In this document: positions 52,969 through 64,000 of the stretch, in pieces
How positions within the stretch are numbered: the first letter of the stretch is position 1
Layout of the letters: every line of letters starts with the position of its first letter
Assembly: GCF_900172265.1 (NCBI RefSeq)
Contig: NZ_FWFK01000003.1
Coordinates: 434,001-498,000 of the forward strand
Direction of reading: 5' to 3'
From: Roseivivax jejudonensis
GTDB lineage: Bacteria > Pseudomonadota > Alphaproteobacteria > Rhodobacterales > Rhodobacteraceae
Length of the DNA: 64,000 nt
Translations under genes and position numbers: made by a program
The notes under the pieces: model-generated
Databases searched by the model: none
Told to the model about the DNA's origin: nothing
Seen by the model: the letters and a program-made list of their open reading frames with translations, nothing else

Positions 52969-53918
52969 CGCGCTGGGGCCTCGTCTGCACCACCAACGCG
53001 GCGCCCGAAGCGGTGCTCGACTTCGCCGCCTGGCACCTGGAGGCCGGCGCGACGCGCCTTCACCTTTATCGCGACCTGCCCGCGCCCGAACTGCCCGCCG
53101 CGCTGCGCGACCATACCCGCATCCGGGTCACGGACACCGACGGCGCGTTCTGGGACAGGCGCGGCGGCCGTCCGGTGGCGCACCAGGTGCGCCAGTGTCG
53201 CAACGCACGCCACGCCTACAACTGCTCCGGCGATCTCGACTGGCTGGGACATATCGACACCGACGAGTTCCTCCTGCCCGAAGGATGTGTCGCAGAACAC
53301 CTGTCCGCCCTGCCCGACACGGCCTTTTGCGCCCGGCTGCGCCCGGTCGAGGCGCTGGCCCCGGGCGATGGCGACCGTCCGGGGCTCCGCGCGTTCAAGT
53401 CCTATCACATTGCCCAGGATGCCCGCGCCACGGCGGCGCGCCGTGTCTTCGGCGACTGGGCGGAGCATCTTTCCGGCGGGTTCCTCAGCCACGTCGCCGG
53501 CAAGCTCTTCGTCCGGACGGGTGCGTCCGGCGTGCATTTCCGCATCCACAACGTGATGCGCGCCGGCGCCCAGAACCCCGGTCAGACGGAACTGCCGCAG
53601 ATCGCGCTCGCCCATCTCCACGCCGACAGCTGGCCGCGCTTTCGCGATGCGTACCGCTTCCGCCTCGATCACGGCTCCTATCGGGCGGAGCTGAAGCCGC
53701 AAGCGCGCGGGCCGCGCGCGCTCTCGCTTCACGATCTCTTCGCTCGGATTGAGGCGACGGGCGGAGAGGCCGCGCTGGCGGAGTTCTTCGACGATGTCGC
53801 CACCGCGACTCCGCGACTATGCGCCGCTCTCGACCACGAGGGGCTGCTCCTGCGCCGCGCATTCGACCCGGAATCGTTGCGCCTGAAGCACTTTCCCGGT
53901 GTATCCTGCACCGCGTGA
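52965..53918 (+). CDS. glycosyltransferase family 2-like protein
   Basis: A 317-residue glycosyltransferase of the Glyco_tranf_2_4 type. The N-terminal WGLVCTTNAAPEAVLDFAAW, the metal-binding DTDEF (Asp98, Asp100) within LDWLGHIDTDEFLLPEG, and the C-terminal VAGKLFVRTGASGVHFRIHN with the histidine motif IALAHLHADSWPRF support it. No membrane segment, so it is likely cytoplasmic, modifying a surface polysaccharide or lipid. It is coupled to the degenerate paralogue upstream by a 4-base overlap. Donor and acceptor are unknown. Confidence 0.85.
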   Translation: MTRWGLVCTTNAAPEAVLDFAAWHLEAGATRLHLYRDLPAPELPAALRDHTRIRVTDTDGAFWDRRGGRPVAHQVRQCRNARHAYNCSGDLDWLGHIDTDEFLLPEGCVAEHLSALPDTAFCARLRPVEALAPGDGDRPGLRAFKSYHIAQDARATAARRVFGDWAEHLSGGFLSHVAGKLFVRTGASGVHFRIHNVMRAGAQNPGQTELPQIALAHLHADSWPRFRDAYRFRLDHGSYRAELKPQARGPRALSLHDLFARIEATGGEAALAEFFDDVATATPRLCAALDHEGLLLRRAFDPESLRLKHFPGVSCTA

Positions 53919-53940
53919 GGGCGCGGAATGCCACGCCACG

Positions 53941-53969
53941 TTGACCCGGCGCCCCGGTTTCTGTAGGAC
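53941..53969 (+). promoter_or_regulatory. putative promoter of the DEAD-box helicase gene
   Basis: TTGACC (53941-53946), 17 bases, TAGGAC (53964-53969). It lies 223 bases upstream of the helicase ATG, which would give an unusually long leader, a trait of cold-induced DEAD-box messages. The gap between 53970 and 54192 is GC-rich with several possible hairpins and no gene. Confidence 0.4.
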
Positions 53970-54192
53970 ACCGCGCGAGCGGCGTGACATGCCGCCACCG
54001 GGCGGCGTCCCGGTGATTCGGGCGGCCATCCGGGCCGGCCCTTCCCGGGATCCCGATGATCCCGCACCCACAGGGCGCCCGGCGCCCGCACCGGACCGCT
54101 CGGGTCCGGGATTCCGATCGGGCCGACCGGGCCCGACGGCGATGATGTCAGACGAGCGGGCCAGTGACTGTGTCCGCATAGAGCGGATACAC

Positions 54193-55641
<1,449 letters not shown>

Positions 55642-55668
55642 CTCGCGCGGCACTCCAACGACGTCAGG

Positions 55669-55697
55669 ACGCCGCGCGGCCGCCGCGCGGCGTTTTT
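55669..55697 (+). terminator. intrinsic terminator of the helicase gene
   Basis: ACGCCGCGCGG (55669-55679), loop CCG, CCGCGCGGCGT (55683-55693), then five T ending at 55697. It lies 28 bases past the helicase stop. Confidence 0.95.
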
Positions 55698-55759
55698 CTT
55701 TGCCCCCTCCCCCGTGGCGCGGCGATGCTGCGGCAGCAGCCACACGGGAGGGAAGGACC

Positions 55760-55990
55760 ATGCCGGCAATCGACATCCAGGTCATGGACGGCGTCTTCAC
55801 CGCCGAGGAAAAGGCCGAGATCATCGTCGCGGTGACCCGCGCCTTCGGCGGCGTCGCCGGAGATCGCCTCGCCGCCAACACCTCGGTGCGCATCCACGAG
55901 ATCCCCAGCGGCGCATGGGGCTATGGCGGCACCGTCCTCACCACGGAGGACGCGAAGGCGATCCGCTTCGGGTCCGCGAGCGCCGATTGA
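55760..55990 (+). CDS. tautomerase family protein (4-oxalocrotonate tautomerase-like)
   Basis: A 76-residue protein beginning MPAIDIQVMDGVFTAEEKAE. Pro2, which becomes the N-terminal catalytic proline after Met removal, is present. VRIHEIPSGAWGYGGTVL holds the usual substrate-binding arginine and tryptophan. GGGAGGGAAGG precedes the ATG. Such small tautomerases act on keto-enol substrates in aromatic degradation, but many have unknown physiological substrates. It stands alone between the helicase terminator and the convergent rnj. Confidence 0.85.
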   Translation: MPAIDIQVMDGVFTAEEKAEIIVAVTRAFGGVAGDRLAANTSVRIHEIPSGAWGYGGTVLTTEDAKAIRFGSASAD

Positions 55991-56108
55991 CGCCGACCGC
56001 GCGCGCTCTATCGGGCGGGTGGACCGTAGCCCACCCTCCGATTTGCCGCGGCCGACCTTCCGACGGCGGCAGCGCTCGGCCGCCGCTTCATCGGACGGTC
56101 CGACGGCC

Positions 56109-57776
56109 TCACGACAGGCGGCTGACCACCACGGTGACCTCGGGCTTGCGTCCGATCTCGTCCTGCGCGCCGTTTCGGATCGCCCGGCGCAGCTCTTCCT
56201 CGAGCCGGTCGTCGTCCTTCAGCACCTTGCGGCCGGCCCGCGCAACCACGGCCGCGAGTTCGGATTCGAGAACCTCCACCAGCGGCTGGCGCGATCGCCC
56301 GGTTTCCGGCAAGCCCGTCAGATCCACCCAGGGATCCCCCAGTGCCTCGTCGTCCTCATCGAGCACGAGCGTCACCGTGGCGTGGCCGTTCAGCGCCATC
56401 CGGATCCGGTCGCGAACCACGCCGTCGAGCGCGCCGACCTGCACGGTGCCATCCAGGTAGGTTCTCCCGGTCTCGACATAGTCGACCACCTTGGGTTCGT
56501 TGCCGGACAGCTCCACCATAGTGCCGTTGACCGCGACCACGCCCTGGCGGCCGCGCGTTTCGGCCACTTTGGCGTGCTCGCGCAGATGACGGTGCTCGCC
56601 GTGCATCGGCACCACGATCTGCGGATTGACGAGATCCTGCATCGCCTCGAGATCCGGACGGTTGGCATGGCCCGACACGTGGTAGCGGCCGGAGCTGTCG
56701 TCGACGACGTCGACTCCCTTCTCGGACAGCTGGTTGATGATCCGGATCACGCCCTTCTCGTTGCCGGGAATGGTCTTGGACGAGAACAGGAACAGGTCCC
56801 CTTCCTTCAGCTCCATGCCGTGATGCTTCCCGCGCGCCAGCTGCGCCGAGGCCGCACGCCGCTCGCCCTGGCTGCCGGTGACGATCAGCATCAGGTTCTC
56901 GCGCGGGATCGCGCCCGCCTCCTCGACCGGCACCGTGGTCGGGAAATCGCGCAGTACGCCGGTCTCGACCGCTGCCTCGATCATCCGGCGCATCGCCCGT
57001 CCCAACAGGACGATCGACCGTCCGGCATTGCGCCCGGCCTCGGCCAGAGTCTTCAGGCGCGCCACGTTCGACGCGAAGGTGGTCGCGACCACCATGCCCT
57101 TCGCCTCCGACAACAGCCGCTCGATCTCGGGGCCCACGGTCGCCTCGGAGCGTCCCTCATGGGTCGAGAACACGTTGGTCGAATCGCAGATCAGCGCCTT
57201 CACGCCGGATTTCGCGACCTCCTCCCACTGCGCGCGATCGAAGGGCTCGCCGACCACCGGCGTCAGGTCGATCTTGAAGTCGCCGGTATGGATCAGCCGG
57301 CCGCCCGGCGTGTCGATGACCAGCGCCGAGCTCTCCGGGATCGAATGCGAGATCGGAAGGAAGCCGACCTCGAACGCGCCGGCGCGTGTCGTCTCCGGCC
57401 ACGGCGAGGCCGTCTGCACCGTCTCGGGCTTCAGCCCGTGTTCGTCGAACTTGCGACGCGCGATATTGGCCGTGAAGGCGCGCGCGTAGACCGGCGCGCC
57501 AAGCCGTTCCCACATGTGCGCGACGGCGCCCACGTGGTCCTCGTGCGCGTGGGTGACGAACACCGCGCGCAGGCGGTCGCGCCGCTCCGCGAGCCAGGCG
57601 ATGTCCGGAAATATGAGATCGACGCCGGGCGTCGTTTCCATGTCGGGAAAGGTGACGCCGAGGTCGACGAGGATCAGGTCCTCCTCGCCCGGGCGGCCGT
57701 AGCCGTAGACATAGGCGTTCATGCCGATCTCGCCCGCCCCGCCGAGAGGCAGGTAGATGATGCGTTCTCCGCTCAT
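56109..57776 (-). CDS. rnj: ribonuclease J
   Basis: A 555-residue metallo-beta-lactamase/beta-CASP RNase. The zinc motif VFVTHAHEDHVGAVAH is near residue 75, SGHANRPDLEAMQDLVNPQI and PMHGEHRHL are beta-CASP signatures, and a C-terminal domain completes it. In alphaproteobacteria it matures rRNA ends and degrades RNA 5' to 3'. It lies at the end of nuoL-nuoM-nuoN-birA-coaX-rnj, 12 bases after coaX, so it is likely co-transcribed. Length is normal. Confidence 0.95.
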   Translation of the reverse strand: MSGERIIYLPLGGAGEIGMNAYVYGYGRPGEEDLILVDLGVTFPDMETTPGVDLIFPDIAWLAERRDRLRAVFVTHAHEDHVGAVAHMWERLGAPVYARAFTANIARRKFDEHGLKPETVQTASPWPETTRAGAFEVGFLPISHSIPESSALVIDTPGGRLIHTGDFKIDLTPVVGEPFDRAQWEEVAKSGVKALICDSTNVFSTHEGRSEATVGPEIERLLSEAKGMVVATTFASNVARLKTLAEAGRNAGRSIVLLGRAMRRMIEAAVETGVLRDFPTTVPVEEAGAIPRENLMLIVTGSQGERRAASAQLARGKHHGMELKEGDLFLFSSKTIPGNEKGVIRIINQLSEKGVDVVDDSSGRYHVSGHANRPDLEAMQDLVNPQIVVPMHGEHRHLREHAKVAETRGRQGVVAVNGTMVELSGNEPKVVDYVETGRTYLDGTVQVGALDGVVRDRIRMALNGHATVTLVLDEDDEALGDPWVDLTGLPETGRSRQPLVEVLESELAAVVARAGRKVLKDDDRLEEELRRAIRNGAQDEIGRKPEVTVVVSRLS

Positions 57777-57788
57777 GTGGTTGTGTCC

Positions 57789-58556
57789 TTACGTCGTGTT
57801 GTGTCGGTGGATGACGGTCAGCCCGTGCATCGTCAGATCGTCCTTGAACTCGTCGAAGAGCTCTTCGGATTGCTGGAACAGCGGCGCCAGCCCGCCGGTC
57901 GAGATGATTTTCATCGGCCGTTCCCGTTCGGCCCGTATGCGTGCGCAGATCTCGCGGACGAGACCCACATATCCCCAGAAGATGCCCGACTGCATGCAGG
58001 CCACGGTGTTCGTTCCCACGACCGCCTGCGGCCTCGAAATGTCCACGTGCGGCAGGGCCGCGGCGGCCTCGTGCAGCGCCTGGAGCGACAGGTTCACCCC
58101 GGGCGCGATCACGCCGCCGACATAGGCCCCGTCGCTGTCCACCACGTCGAAGGTGGTGGCGGTGCCGAAGTCGACGATGATCAGGTCGCCGCCGTACAAG
58201 TTGTAGCCCGCCACGGTGTTTACAAGCCGGTCCGGACCGACCTGCGTGCCGGCATCCACGCGGACGGCCACCGGAAGGGCGCAGTCCGGCTTGCCGACGA
58301 CCAGGGGGCGCGTGCCGAAATAGCGATCGGCGAGGACGCGCAGGTTGAACACCACACGCGGCACCGTCGACGAGATGATCACATCGGTGATCTCCGCCTC
58401 GATCCGCTGCAGGTTCATCAGTGTCGACAGCCAGACATAGTACTGGTCCGCCGTGCGCTGGTGCTCGGTCGAGGTGCGCCACGTCGCGACGAAGCGGCTC
58501 CCGTCCCAGATCGAGAACACGGTGTTGGTGTTGCCGCAATCGATGGCGAGAAGCAT
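57789..58556 (-). CDS. coaX: type III pantothenate kinase
   Basis: A 255-residue CoaX kinase, the first step of coenzyme A synthesis. The N-terminal ATP-binding motif MLLAIDCGNTNTVFSIWDG and IIVDFGTATTFDVVDSDGAY are signatures of the ASKHA-fold CoaX family. YVGGVIAPGVNLSLQAL is the substrate region. It starts 12 bases after birA ends and is followed 12 bases later by rnj, so the three are one unit. Confidence 0.96.
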   Translation of the reverse strand: MLLAIDCGNTNTVFSIWDGSRFVATWRTSTEHQRTADQYYVWLSTLMNLQRIEAEITDVIISSTVPRVVFNLRVLADRYFGTRPLVVGKPDCALPVAVRVDAGTQVGPDRLVNTVAGYNLYGGDLIIVDFGTATTFDVVDSDGAYVGGVIAPGVNLSLQALHEAAAALPHVDISRPQAVVGTNTVACMQSGIFWGYVGLVREICARIRAERERPMKIISTGGLAPLFQQSEELFDEFKDDLTMHGLTVIHRHNTT

Positions 58557-58568
58557 GCGCGCCTCCGG

Positions 58569-59303
58569 TCAGAAATGGACGTCGGCCGCGGCGATCGCCA
58601 CGCGGCCGGACGCGGTCTGCAGCACGAGGTTTCCCGCGGGATCGACGGTCTCGAACACGCCCTCGGTCTCGTGGGTTCCGGTGCGGGCCCGCACCCGCTC
58701 GCCGAGCCGCGCCGCGTTGGCGAGCCACGCCGCGCGCGTCGGGCCGAAGCCGTGCACGGCAAAGCTCTCTTCGCGCCGCGCATAGGCCGCCGCCAGCAGT
58801 TCGAGCAGTGCCTCGGCCGACACCGCCGCCCCGGTTTCCGACAGGAGCGATACCGGCCGCACCGCACCGGGCTCGACAGCCGTCGGCTCCGGCGCCGAAA
58901 TCAGGTTCACGCCGATCCCGATCGCCAGCCGCGCAGGCCCCAGCGTCTCCAGGAGGATGCCCGCGACCTTACCGCCGTTCAGCAGCACGTCGTTCGGCCA
59001 CTTGAGCGCAAAGGCCTCGGCCCGCCCGGTCGCCGCGATCAGCGCGTCCTGCAACGCGAGCGCCGCCACGAAGGACCGCAAGGCCACCTGACCCGGCGCG
59101 CCGGCCACCGGCAGGACCAGCGTCGCGCCGAAATTGCCGTCGGGCGTCACCCAGGCACGCCCGCGCCGGCCGCGCGCGGCGCGCTGGCGCCCCGCGCAGA
59201 TCCATTCCGGTCCGGCCAGCTGCGGCGCCCGCCGCGCCGCCTCCGCCATCGTGCTGTCGACCTCGTCCAGCACGACCCGACCGTAGCCCGCCGGCCACGT
59301 CAC
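58569..59303 (-). CDS. birA: biotin--[acetyl-CoA-carboxylase] ligase (class I BirA)
   Basis: A 244-residue biotin protein ligase with no N-terminal DNA-binding domain, so it ligates biotin but does not repress. The nucleotide/biotin loop is GRQRAARGRRGRAWVTPDGN. FALKWPNDVLLNGGKVAGIL is the conserved catalytic segment. The start is GTG at 59303. It follows nuoN after a 97-base gap that contains a repeat remnant. Co-transcribed with coaX and rnj downstream. Confidence 0.94.
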   Translation of the reverse strand: MTWPAGYGRVVLDEVDSTMAEAARRAPQLAGPEWICAGRQRAARGRRGRAWVTPDGNFGATLVLPVAGAPGQVALRSFVAALALQDALIAATGRAEAFALKWPNDVLLNGGKVAGILLETLGPARLAIGIGVNLISAPEPTAVEPGAVRPVSLLSETGAAVSAEALLELLAAAYARREESFAVHGFGPTRAAWLANAARLGERVRARTGTHETEGVFETVDPAGNLVLQTASGRVAIAAADVHF

Positions 59304-59319
59304 CGGTGTGCTCCCGGGC

Positions 59320-59346
59320 GTCTTCTTGGCGAAAATACTCTCGCCG
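59320..59346. repeat. repeat remnant, copy E (lead-in only)
   Basis: GTCTTCTTGGCGAAAATACT resembles the lead-in of the repeat at 39262 (CTTCTTGGCCGAAATACT) but without its hairpin. It lies in the gap between nuoN and birA. Confidence 0.5.
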
Positions 59347-59400
59347 AAGGCACGCGCGCCGCGCGCGCGTCCCGCGGCCCCCGGATGCGCGGCGTCGGGC

Positions 59401-60843
59401 TCAGTCGACCAGCGCCGCCGCCGCCGCGGCTGCCGCGCCCTCGATGCCGAAGAGGTTGATCACGCCGGCGACCATCGCGAAGGCCGACAGCGCCATGATG
59501 CCCCAGAGCAGCCCCGATCGATTGCCGTCGATCCGGTCGTCGCGCTCGGCCCCGAAATACATCAGGTAGACGATGCGCAGGTAGTAGAACGCGCCGATCA
59601 CCGACGCGATGCCCCCGAGGACCGCGAGCCAGAAGAGATCCGCATCGACCGCGGCACGGAAAACGCCGAACTTGCCGAAGAAGCCAAGCAGCGGCGGCAC
59701 GCCGGCGAGCGAGAACAGCAGCACCAGCATCACCAGCGCCCGGCCGGGGTCGGTCTTCGACAGAAGGTTGAGCGACGCGATCTCCGTGACTGGCTGGCCG
59801 TCGCGTTCCATCGACAGGATGAAGGCGAAGCTGCCCACGTTCATCGTCACGTAGATCGCCATGTAGATCAGCATCGCCTCGACGCCGAGCGCGGTGCCCG
59901 CGGCGAGTCCCATGAGGGCGAAGCCCATATGCGCGATCGAGGAATAGGCCATCAGCCGCTTGATGTTGGTCTGGCCGATCGCCGCGATACCGCCAAGGAA
60001 CATCGACAGCACCGACAGGAAGGCGATGATCTGCTGCCAGTCGCCGACGACGCCGCCGAACGCGTCGTGCAGAAGCCGCGCGAACAGACCCATCGCCGCC
60101 ATCTTCGGCGCTGTCGCGAAGAAAGCCGTGATCGGCGTCGGTGCACCCTCGTAGACGTCCGGCGTCCACATGTGGAACGGCACCGCCGAGATCTTGAAGG
60201 CGAGGCCCGCGGCCAGGAACACCAGGCCGAACAACAGCCCGAGCGACACCGAGCCCTCGCCGGCGGCCTCGATGATGCCCGAGAACAGCGTCGTGCCGGC
60301 ATAGCCGTAGGTGAGCGACGCGCCGTAAAGCAGCAGGCCCGAGGACAGCGCACCGAGCACGAAGTACTTCAGGCCCGCCTCGGTCGAGCGCACGCTTTCG
60401 CGGCGCAGCGACGCGACGACGTAGAGCGACAGCGACTGCAGTTCGAGCCCCATGTAGAGCGCGATCAGGTCTCCGGCCGAAACCATCATCATCATGCCGA
60501 CCGCGGCCAGCGCGACGAGACAGGGATACTCGAACCGCAGCAATCCGCGCCGCGCCATGTAGTCTTGGCTCATCGCCAGCACGGCGGCAGCGGACACGAG
60601 GATCGTCACCTTGGCGAAGCGCGCGAAGGTGTCGGCGATGAACATGCCGTCGAACGCGGTGCGCGCGCCCGGCCCGCGTGTCGCGATCCAGACCGCCAGC
60701 GCGAGCATCACCGCAGAGGTGACCCAGACCAGCGGCCGCGCCAGCGCGTCCTTGCCGGAATAGACCGCGCCGATGAGCGCCACCATCGCGAAGAGCGACA
60801 GCAGGATCTCGGGCAGGATGAGAGCGAGGTCGGCGGAGAGCAT
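59401..60843 (-). CDS. nuoN: NADH-quinone oxidoreductase subunit N
   Basis: A 480-residue antiporter-like membrane subunit of respiratory complex I with about 14 helices. Family motifs are [20 protein letters not shown] and [20 protein letters not shown] (proton-path lysine/histidine region), and [18 protein letters not shown]. The start at 60843 gives the normal N-terminus [20 protein letters not shown]; an upstream 27-codon extension is rejected. It follows nuoM by 13 bases. Confidence 0.97.
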   Translation of the reverse strand: MLSADLALILPEILLSLFAMVALIGAVYSGKDALARPLVWVTSAVMLALAVWIATRGPGARTAFDGMFIADTFARFAKVTILVSAAAVLAMSQDYMARRGLLRFEYPCLVALAAVGMMMMVSAGDLIALYMGLELQSLSLYVVASLRRESVRSTEAGLKYFVLGALSSGLLLYGASLTYGYAGTTLFSGIIEAAGEGSVSLGLLFGLVFLAAGLAFKISAVPFHMWTPDVYEGAPTPITAFFATAPKMAAMGLFARLLHDAFGGVVGDWQQIIAFLSVLSMFLGGIAAIGQTNIKRLMAYSSIAHMGFALMGLAAGTALGVEAMLIYMAIYVTMNVGSFAFILSMERDGQPVTEIASLNLLSKTDPGRALVMLVLLFSLAGVPPLLGFFGKFGVFRAAVDADLFWLAVLGGIASVIGAFYYLRIVYLMYFGAERDDRIDGNRSGLLWGIMALSAFAMVAGVINLFGIEGAAAAAAAALVD

Positions 60844-60856
60844 GGGCGTCACGTCC

Positions 60857-62413
60857 TCAGTTCGTGTCTTCGGCGGCCGCCACGCGCTGGCCGTCAAGCT
60901 CGGCCGCGGCGACGCGGTCGTCATAGGTCTCGACCAGCGCCTCGACCGAGGGGCCGATGCGGTCGAGGATCGGCGCCGGGTAGACGCCCATCCAGATCGT
61001 CATGACCACGAGCGGGGCGAAGATCGCGCGCTCGCGCCGGCTCATGTCCGAGATCGATCGCAGCGCTTCCTTCACCAGGTCGCCCATCACCACCCGGCGA
61101 TAGAGCCAGAGCGCGTAGGCCGCCGACAGGATCACGCCGGTGGTGGCGACAACGGCGATCCAGGTGTTCACCTGGAACACGCCCATCAGCGTCAGGAATT
61201 CGCCGATGAATCCGCTCGTCCCCGGCAGGCCCACGTTCGCCATCGTGAACAGCAGGAATATCGTCGCGTAGGCCGGCATCCGGTTCACCAGCCCGCCGTA
61301 GGCGTCGATCTCGCGGGTGTGCATCCGGTCATAGATCACACCGACGCAGAGGAAGAGCGCCCCGGAAATGAAACCGTGGCTCAGCATCTGGAAGATCGCT
61401 CCGTCGATGCCCTGCTGGTTCGCCGCGAAGATACCCATGGTGACGTAGCCCATGTGGGCGACCGACGAATAGGCGATGAGCTTCTTCATGTCCTCCTGCA
61501 CCAGCGCAACGAGGCTCGTGTAGACGATCGCGATCGCCGACATCCACAGGATCACGGGCCCGACCACCTCAGAGCCGACCGGGAACATCGGCAGGTTGAA
61601 CCGCAGGAAACCGTAGCCGCCGAGCTTGAGCAGGATCGAGGCCAGAACAACGGATCCGGCGGTCGGAGCCTGCACGTGCGCATCCGGAAGCCAGGTGTGC
61701 ACCGGCCACATCGGCATCTTCACCGCGAAGGAGGCGAAGAACGCGAGGAACAGGAGCGTCTGCAGCCCGCCGACGACGTGGATGCCGAGCACCGTCACGT
61801 CCCCGTGGCCGAACTCGTGCGCCAGAAGCTGCGGGATGTCCGTGGTGCCGGCATCGGCGTACATCGCCACCATCGCCACCAGCATCAGGATCGAGCCGAG
61901 GAAGGTGTAGAGGAAGAACTTGAACGCCGCGTAGATGCGGTTCTTGCCGCCCCAGATGCCGATGATCAGGAACATCGGGATCAGGCCGCCTTCGAAGAAC
62001 AGGTAGAACAGCACGAGGTCGAGCGCCATGAACACGCCGAGCATCAGCGTCTCGAGCACGAGGAACGCGATCATGTATTCCTTGACGCGCTCCTTCACCT
62101 CCCACGACGCTGCGATGACCAGCGGCATGATGAAGGTGGTCAGCAGCACGAACAGCACCGAGATGCCGTCGACGCCCATCTTGTAGCGGAGACCGAGCAG
62201 CCACTCGCCCTCTTCCACCATCTGGAAGCCGGTATTCGCCGGGTCGAACTGCGCGAGGATGAACAACGAGATCAGGAAGGTCGCCCCCGTCGCGATCAGC
62301 GCGAGCCACTTCGCGTTCCGATCCGCCGCCGCGTCACCGCCCTTGAGGAACACGCCGAGGATCAGCGCCGCCAGCGCGGGCAGGAAGGTCGTGATGGAAA
62401 GCAGGTTGTCCAT
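60857..62413 (-). CDS. nuoM: NADH-quinone oxidoreductase subunit M
   Basis: A 518-residue antiporter-like subunit of complex [14 protein letters not shown]-type periplasmic loops, [20 protein letters not shown] (essential Glu region), [20 protein letters not shown] and [19 protein letters not shown] are family signatures. Its ATG overlaps the stop of nuoL by one base (TAATG). It pumps protons as part of the membrane arm. Confidence 0.97.
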   Translation of the reverse strand: MDNLLSITTFLPALAALILGVFLKGGDAAADRNAKWLALIATGATFLISLFILAQFDPANTGFQMVEEGEWLLGLRYKMGVDGISVLFVLLTTFIMPLVIAASWEVKERVKEYMIAFLVLETLMLGVFMALDLVLFYLFFEGGLIPMFLIIGIWGGKNRIYAAFKFFLYTFLGSILMLVAMVAMYADAGTTDIPQLLAHEFGHGDVTVLGIHVVGGLQTLLFLAFFASFAVKMPMWPVHTWLPDAHVQAPTAGSVVLASILLKLGGYGFLRFNLPMFPVGSEVVGPVILWMSAIAIVYTSLVALVQEDMKKLIAYSSVAHMGYVTMGIFAANQQGIDGAIFQMLSHGFISGALFLCVGVIYDRMHTREIDAYGGLVNRMPAYATIFLLFTMANVGLPGTSGFIGEFLTLMGVFQVNTWIAVVATTGVILSAAYALWLYRRVVMGDLVKEALRSISDMSRRERAIFAPLVVMTIWMGVYPAPILDRIGPSVEALVETYDDRVAAAELDGQRVAAAEDTN

Positions 62414-64000
62414 TACTCCGCCCCTCCGAAGAGCGTCATCCAGGTGATCAGGACGGCGATGCCGATCACCATCGCGAAGGCATAGGTGAAGATGTATCCG
62501 GACTGCGCCCGCCCCGCGAGGCGGGTGAAGAACGGCACGATGCCCAAGGCGATTCCGTTGATCGTTCCGTCGATAACGTTGCCGTCACCGCGGCGCCAGA
62601 ACACGCGGCCCACCGATTTCGCCGGCTGCACGAACAGGAAGTCGTAGATCTCGTCGAAATACCACTTGTTCAGCAGGAACAGGTAGAGTGGCCGCTGGCT
62701 CTGCGCGAGCTGTCGCGGCAGAGCCGGGTTCACGATGTAGAACAGGTACGCTGTGCCCAGACCGATCAGCATGGCGATGAAGGGCGACAGCTTGACCCAG
62801 ACCGGCACGTAATGCGCCTCGTGCAGGATCGTGTTCTCGGGGCGGATGTAGATGGCCGCCTCGCCCGGCGCCGAGCCCATGACGTAATGCAGTTCGGACG
62901 CTTTCGGGCTGCGCTCGGCGACCGCCTCGACAAGTTCTTCGGACGGTTCGGTGTATTCGCCGCCGAAGAAGCGCACGACCTCGTTGGTGTGCCCGAAGAA
63001 GCTGCTGTACCAGATCGCCCCGGCGAACACCGCCCCGACCGCCAATGCGCCGAGCGGAATGAGCATCACGGTCGGGCTCTCATGCGCGTGGTCGTGCGTA
63101 TGCTTGTCGCCCCGCGCCTCGCCGAAGAAGGTCATGAAGATCAGGCGCCAGGAATAGAAGCTGGTGAAGAGCGCCGCGATCACCAGCATCCAGAAGGCAT
63201 AGCCCCCCGCGGAGGCTGCATACGCGCTCTCGATCACCGCATCCTTGGAGGCAAAGCCGGCAAAGCCGATCCATCCTGTAAGCGGGATGCCGACGCCCGT
63301 GATCGCCAGCGTGCCGATCATCATCGCCCAGAAGGTGTAAGGCATCTTGTGCCGCAGACCGCCGTAGTTCCGCATGTCCTGCTCGTGGTGCATCCCGTGG
63401 ATGACCGAGCCGGCGCCGAGGAAAAGCATCGCCTTGAAGAAGGCGTGCGTGAACAGGTGGAACATCGCGACCGAGTAGACGCCCACGCCGGCGGCCACGA
63501 ACATGTAGCCAAGCTGCGAGCAGGTCGAATACGCGATCACGCGCTTGATGTCGTTCTGCACGAGACCGACCGTGGCGGCGAAGAACGCCGTCGAGGCCCC
63601 GAGGACCGTCACGAAGGTCAGCGCACCCGGCGCGAACTCCATCAGCGGCGACATGCGGCAGACGAGGAACACACCCGCCGTCACCATCGTCGCGGCGTGG
63701 ATCAGCGCCGACACCGGCGTCGGGCCCTCCATCGCGTCCGGCAGCCAGGTGTGCAGGAAAAGCTGGGCCGACTTGCCCATCGCGCCGATGAACAGCAGCA
63801 CCGCGATGAGCTCGGCCGCGTTCACCTGTGCGAACAGGAACGACACCTGCGTCTCGGCCAGTTGCGGCGCGGCGGCAAATACGTCGTCAAAGCGAACCGA
63901 GTCGACCAGGAAGAAGATGGCGAAGATGCCGAGCGCGAGGCCGAAGTCGCCCACGCGGTTGACGATGAAAGCCTTCATCGCCGCGGCATTGGCCGACGGC
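62413..64000 (-). CDS. nuoL: NADH-quinone oxidoreductase subunit L, 5' part beyond the window
   Basis: The C-terminal 528 codons of the distal antiporter-like subunit of complex I; the frame stays open through the window edge (reading PSANAAA just before [20 protein letters not shown]), so the true start lies outside. [30 protein letters not shown] and [20 protein letters not shown] are the proton-channel signatures. The C-terminal lateral helix region is present. The residual N-terminus of about 150-180 residues is missing here. Confidence 0.97.
   Translation of the reverse strand, partial: PSANAAAMKAFIVNRVGDFGLALGIFAIFFLVDSVRFDDVFAAAPQLAETQVSFLFAQVNAAELIAVLLFIGAMGKSAQLFLHTWLPDAMEGPTPVSALIHAATMVTAGVFLVCRMSPLMEFAPGALTFVTVLGASTAFFAATVGLVQNDIKRVIAYSTCSQLGYMFVAAGVGVYSVAMFHLFTHAFFKAMLFLGAGSVIHGMHHEQDMRNYGGLRHKMPYTFWAMMIGTLAITGVGIPLTGWIGFAGFASKDAVIESAYAASAGGYAFWMLVIAALFTSFYSWRLIFMTFFGEARGDKHTHDHAHESPTVMLIPLGALAVGAVFAGAIWYSSFFGHTNEVVRFFGGEYTEPSEELVEAVAERSPKASELHYVMGSAPGEAAIYIRPENTILHEAHYVPVWVKLSPFIAMLIGLGTAYLFYIVNPALPRQLAQSQRPLYLFLLNKWYFDEIYDFLFVQPAKSVGRVFWRRGDGNVIDGTINGIALGIVPFFTRLAGRAQSGYIFTYAFAMVIGIAVLITWMTLFGGAE

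Noticed and set aside
55923-59459. A 1,178-codon open frame on the plus strand
   Set aside because: Antisense to rnj, coaX and birA, with arginine- and histidine-rich composition; all three minus-strand genes have clear motifs.

Overview
The window is a gene-dense, high-GC stretch of chromosome from an alphaproteobacterium of the Rhodobacterales (Roseobacter/Rhodobacter group). The pointers are the order trgB-trgA, the lexA-comEC-gltX-gltA block, the nuoL-nuoM-nuoN-birA-coaX-rnj order, adjacent sciP and ctrA, an alphaproteobacterial LexA operator (GAAC-N7-GAAC), and a holin/GH108 endolysin pair like that of the Rhodobacter capsulatus gene transfer agent (GTA). I see no rRNA, tRNA, CRISPR array, insertion sequence or integrase. 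No gene-free gap exceeds 300 bases.

Layout. 1-4.8 kb: trgB (cut by the edge), trgA, a cyclopropane-fatty-acid-synthase-like methyltransferase, a photolyase and a PLP enzyme, all on the minus strand. 4.9-10.7 kb: lexA behind its own SOS promoter, comEC, gltX and gltA, closed by a strong bidirectional terminator. 10.8-16.7 kb: an enoyl-CoA hydratase, ccmH-ccmF, the GTA-type holin-endolysin pair, a cupin protein and a secreted lysozyme-like protein. 16.7-20.8 kb: the zwf-pgl-pgi operon (Entner-Doudoroff/pentose phosphate entry) with a LacI-type operator upstream. 20.8-31.4 kb: nucleoside hydrolase, GNAT, CBS protein, SelO, ZntB, a TerB-like protein, a Fur-family regulator, an EamA exporter, enolase, ccmE, a DUF7002-like protein and argC. 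31.5-40.6 kb: murI, an acyltransferase, a 1,140-residue indolepyruvate oxidoreductase with divergent LysR gene, a candidate small RNA, a lipoprotein nuclease/phosphatase, a thioesterase and an enoyl-CoA hydratase. 40.6-44.4 kb: trmFO, a small membrane protein, gluQ, hisI, an IscU-like scaffold and a 36-residue gene with its own LexA box. 44.4-50 kb: recG, ligA, ctrA, sciP. 50-55.7 kb: mnmA, two paralogous glycosyltransferase-like genes and a DEAD-box helicase. 55.7-64 kb: a tautomerase, rnj, coaX, birA, nuoN, nuoM and nuoL (cut by the edge).

How they work together. Several genes bear on DNA damage, cell cycle and gene exchange: lexA, the SOS-boxed microprotein, recG, ligA, ctrA, sciP, comEC and the GTA lysis pair. 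In R. capsulatus, LexA and CtrA are needed for GTA production and ComEC for uptake of GTA-delivered DNA. The most interesting unexplained items are the 36-residue SOS microprotein gene at 44190-44300, the small-RNA candidate at about 38107-38193, the glycosyltransferase pair in which one member has lost its DxD motif, and an arrangement that looks like a 15.6-kb inversion separating ccmE from ccmFH. A family of palindromic intergenic repeats occurs in at least four gaps.
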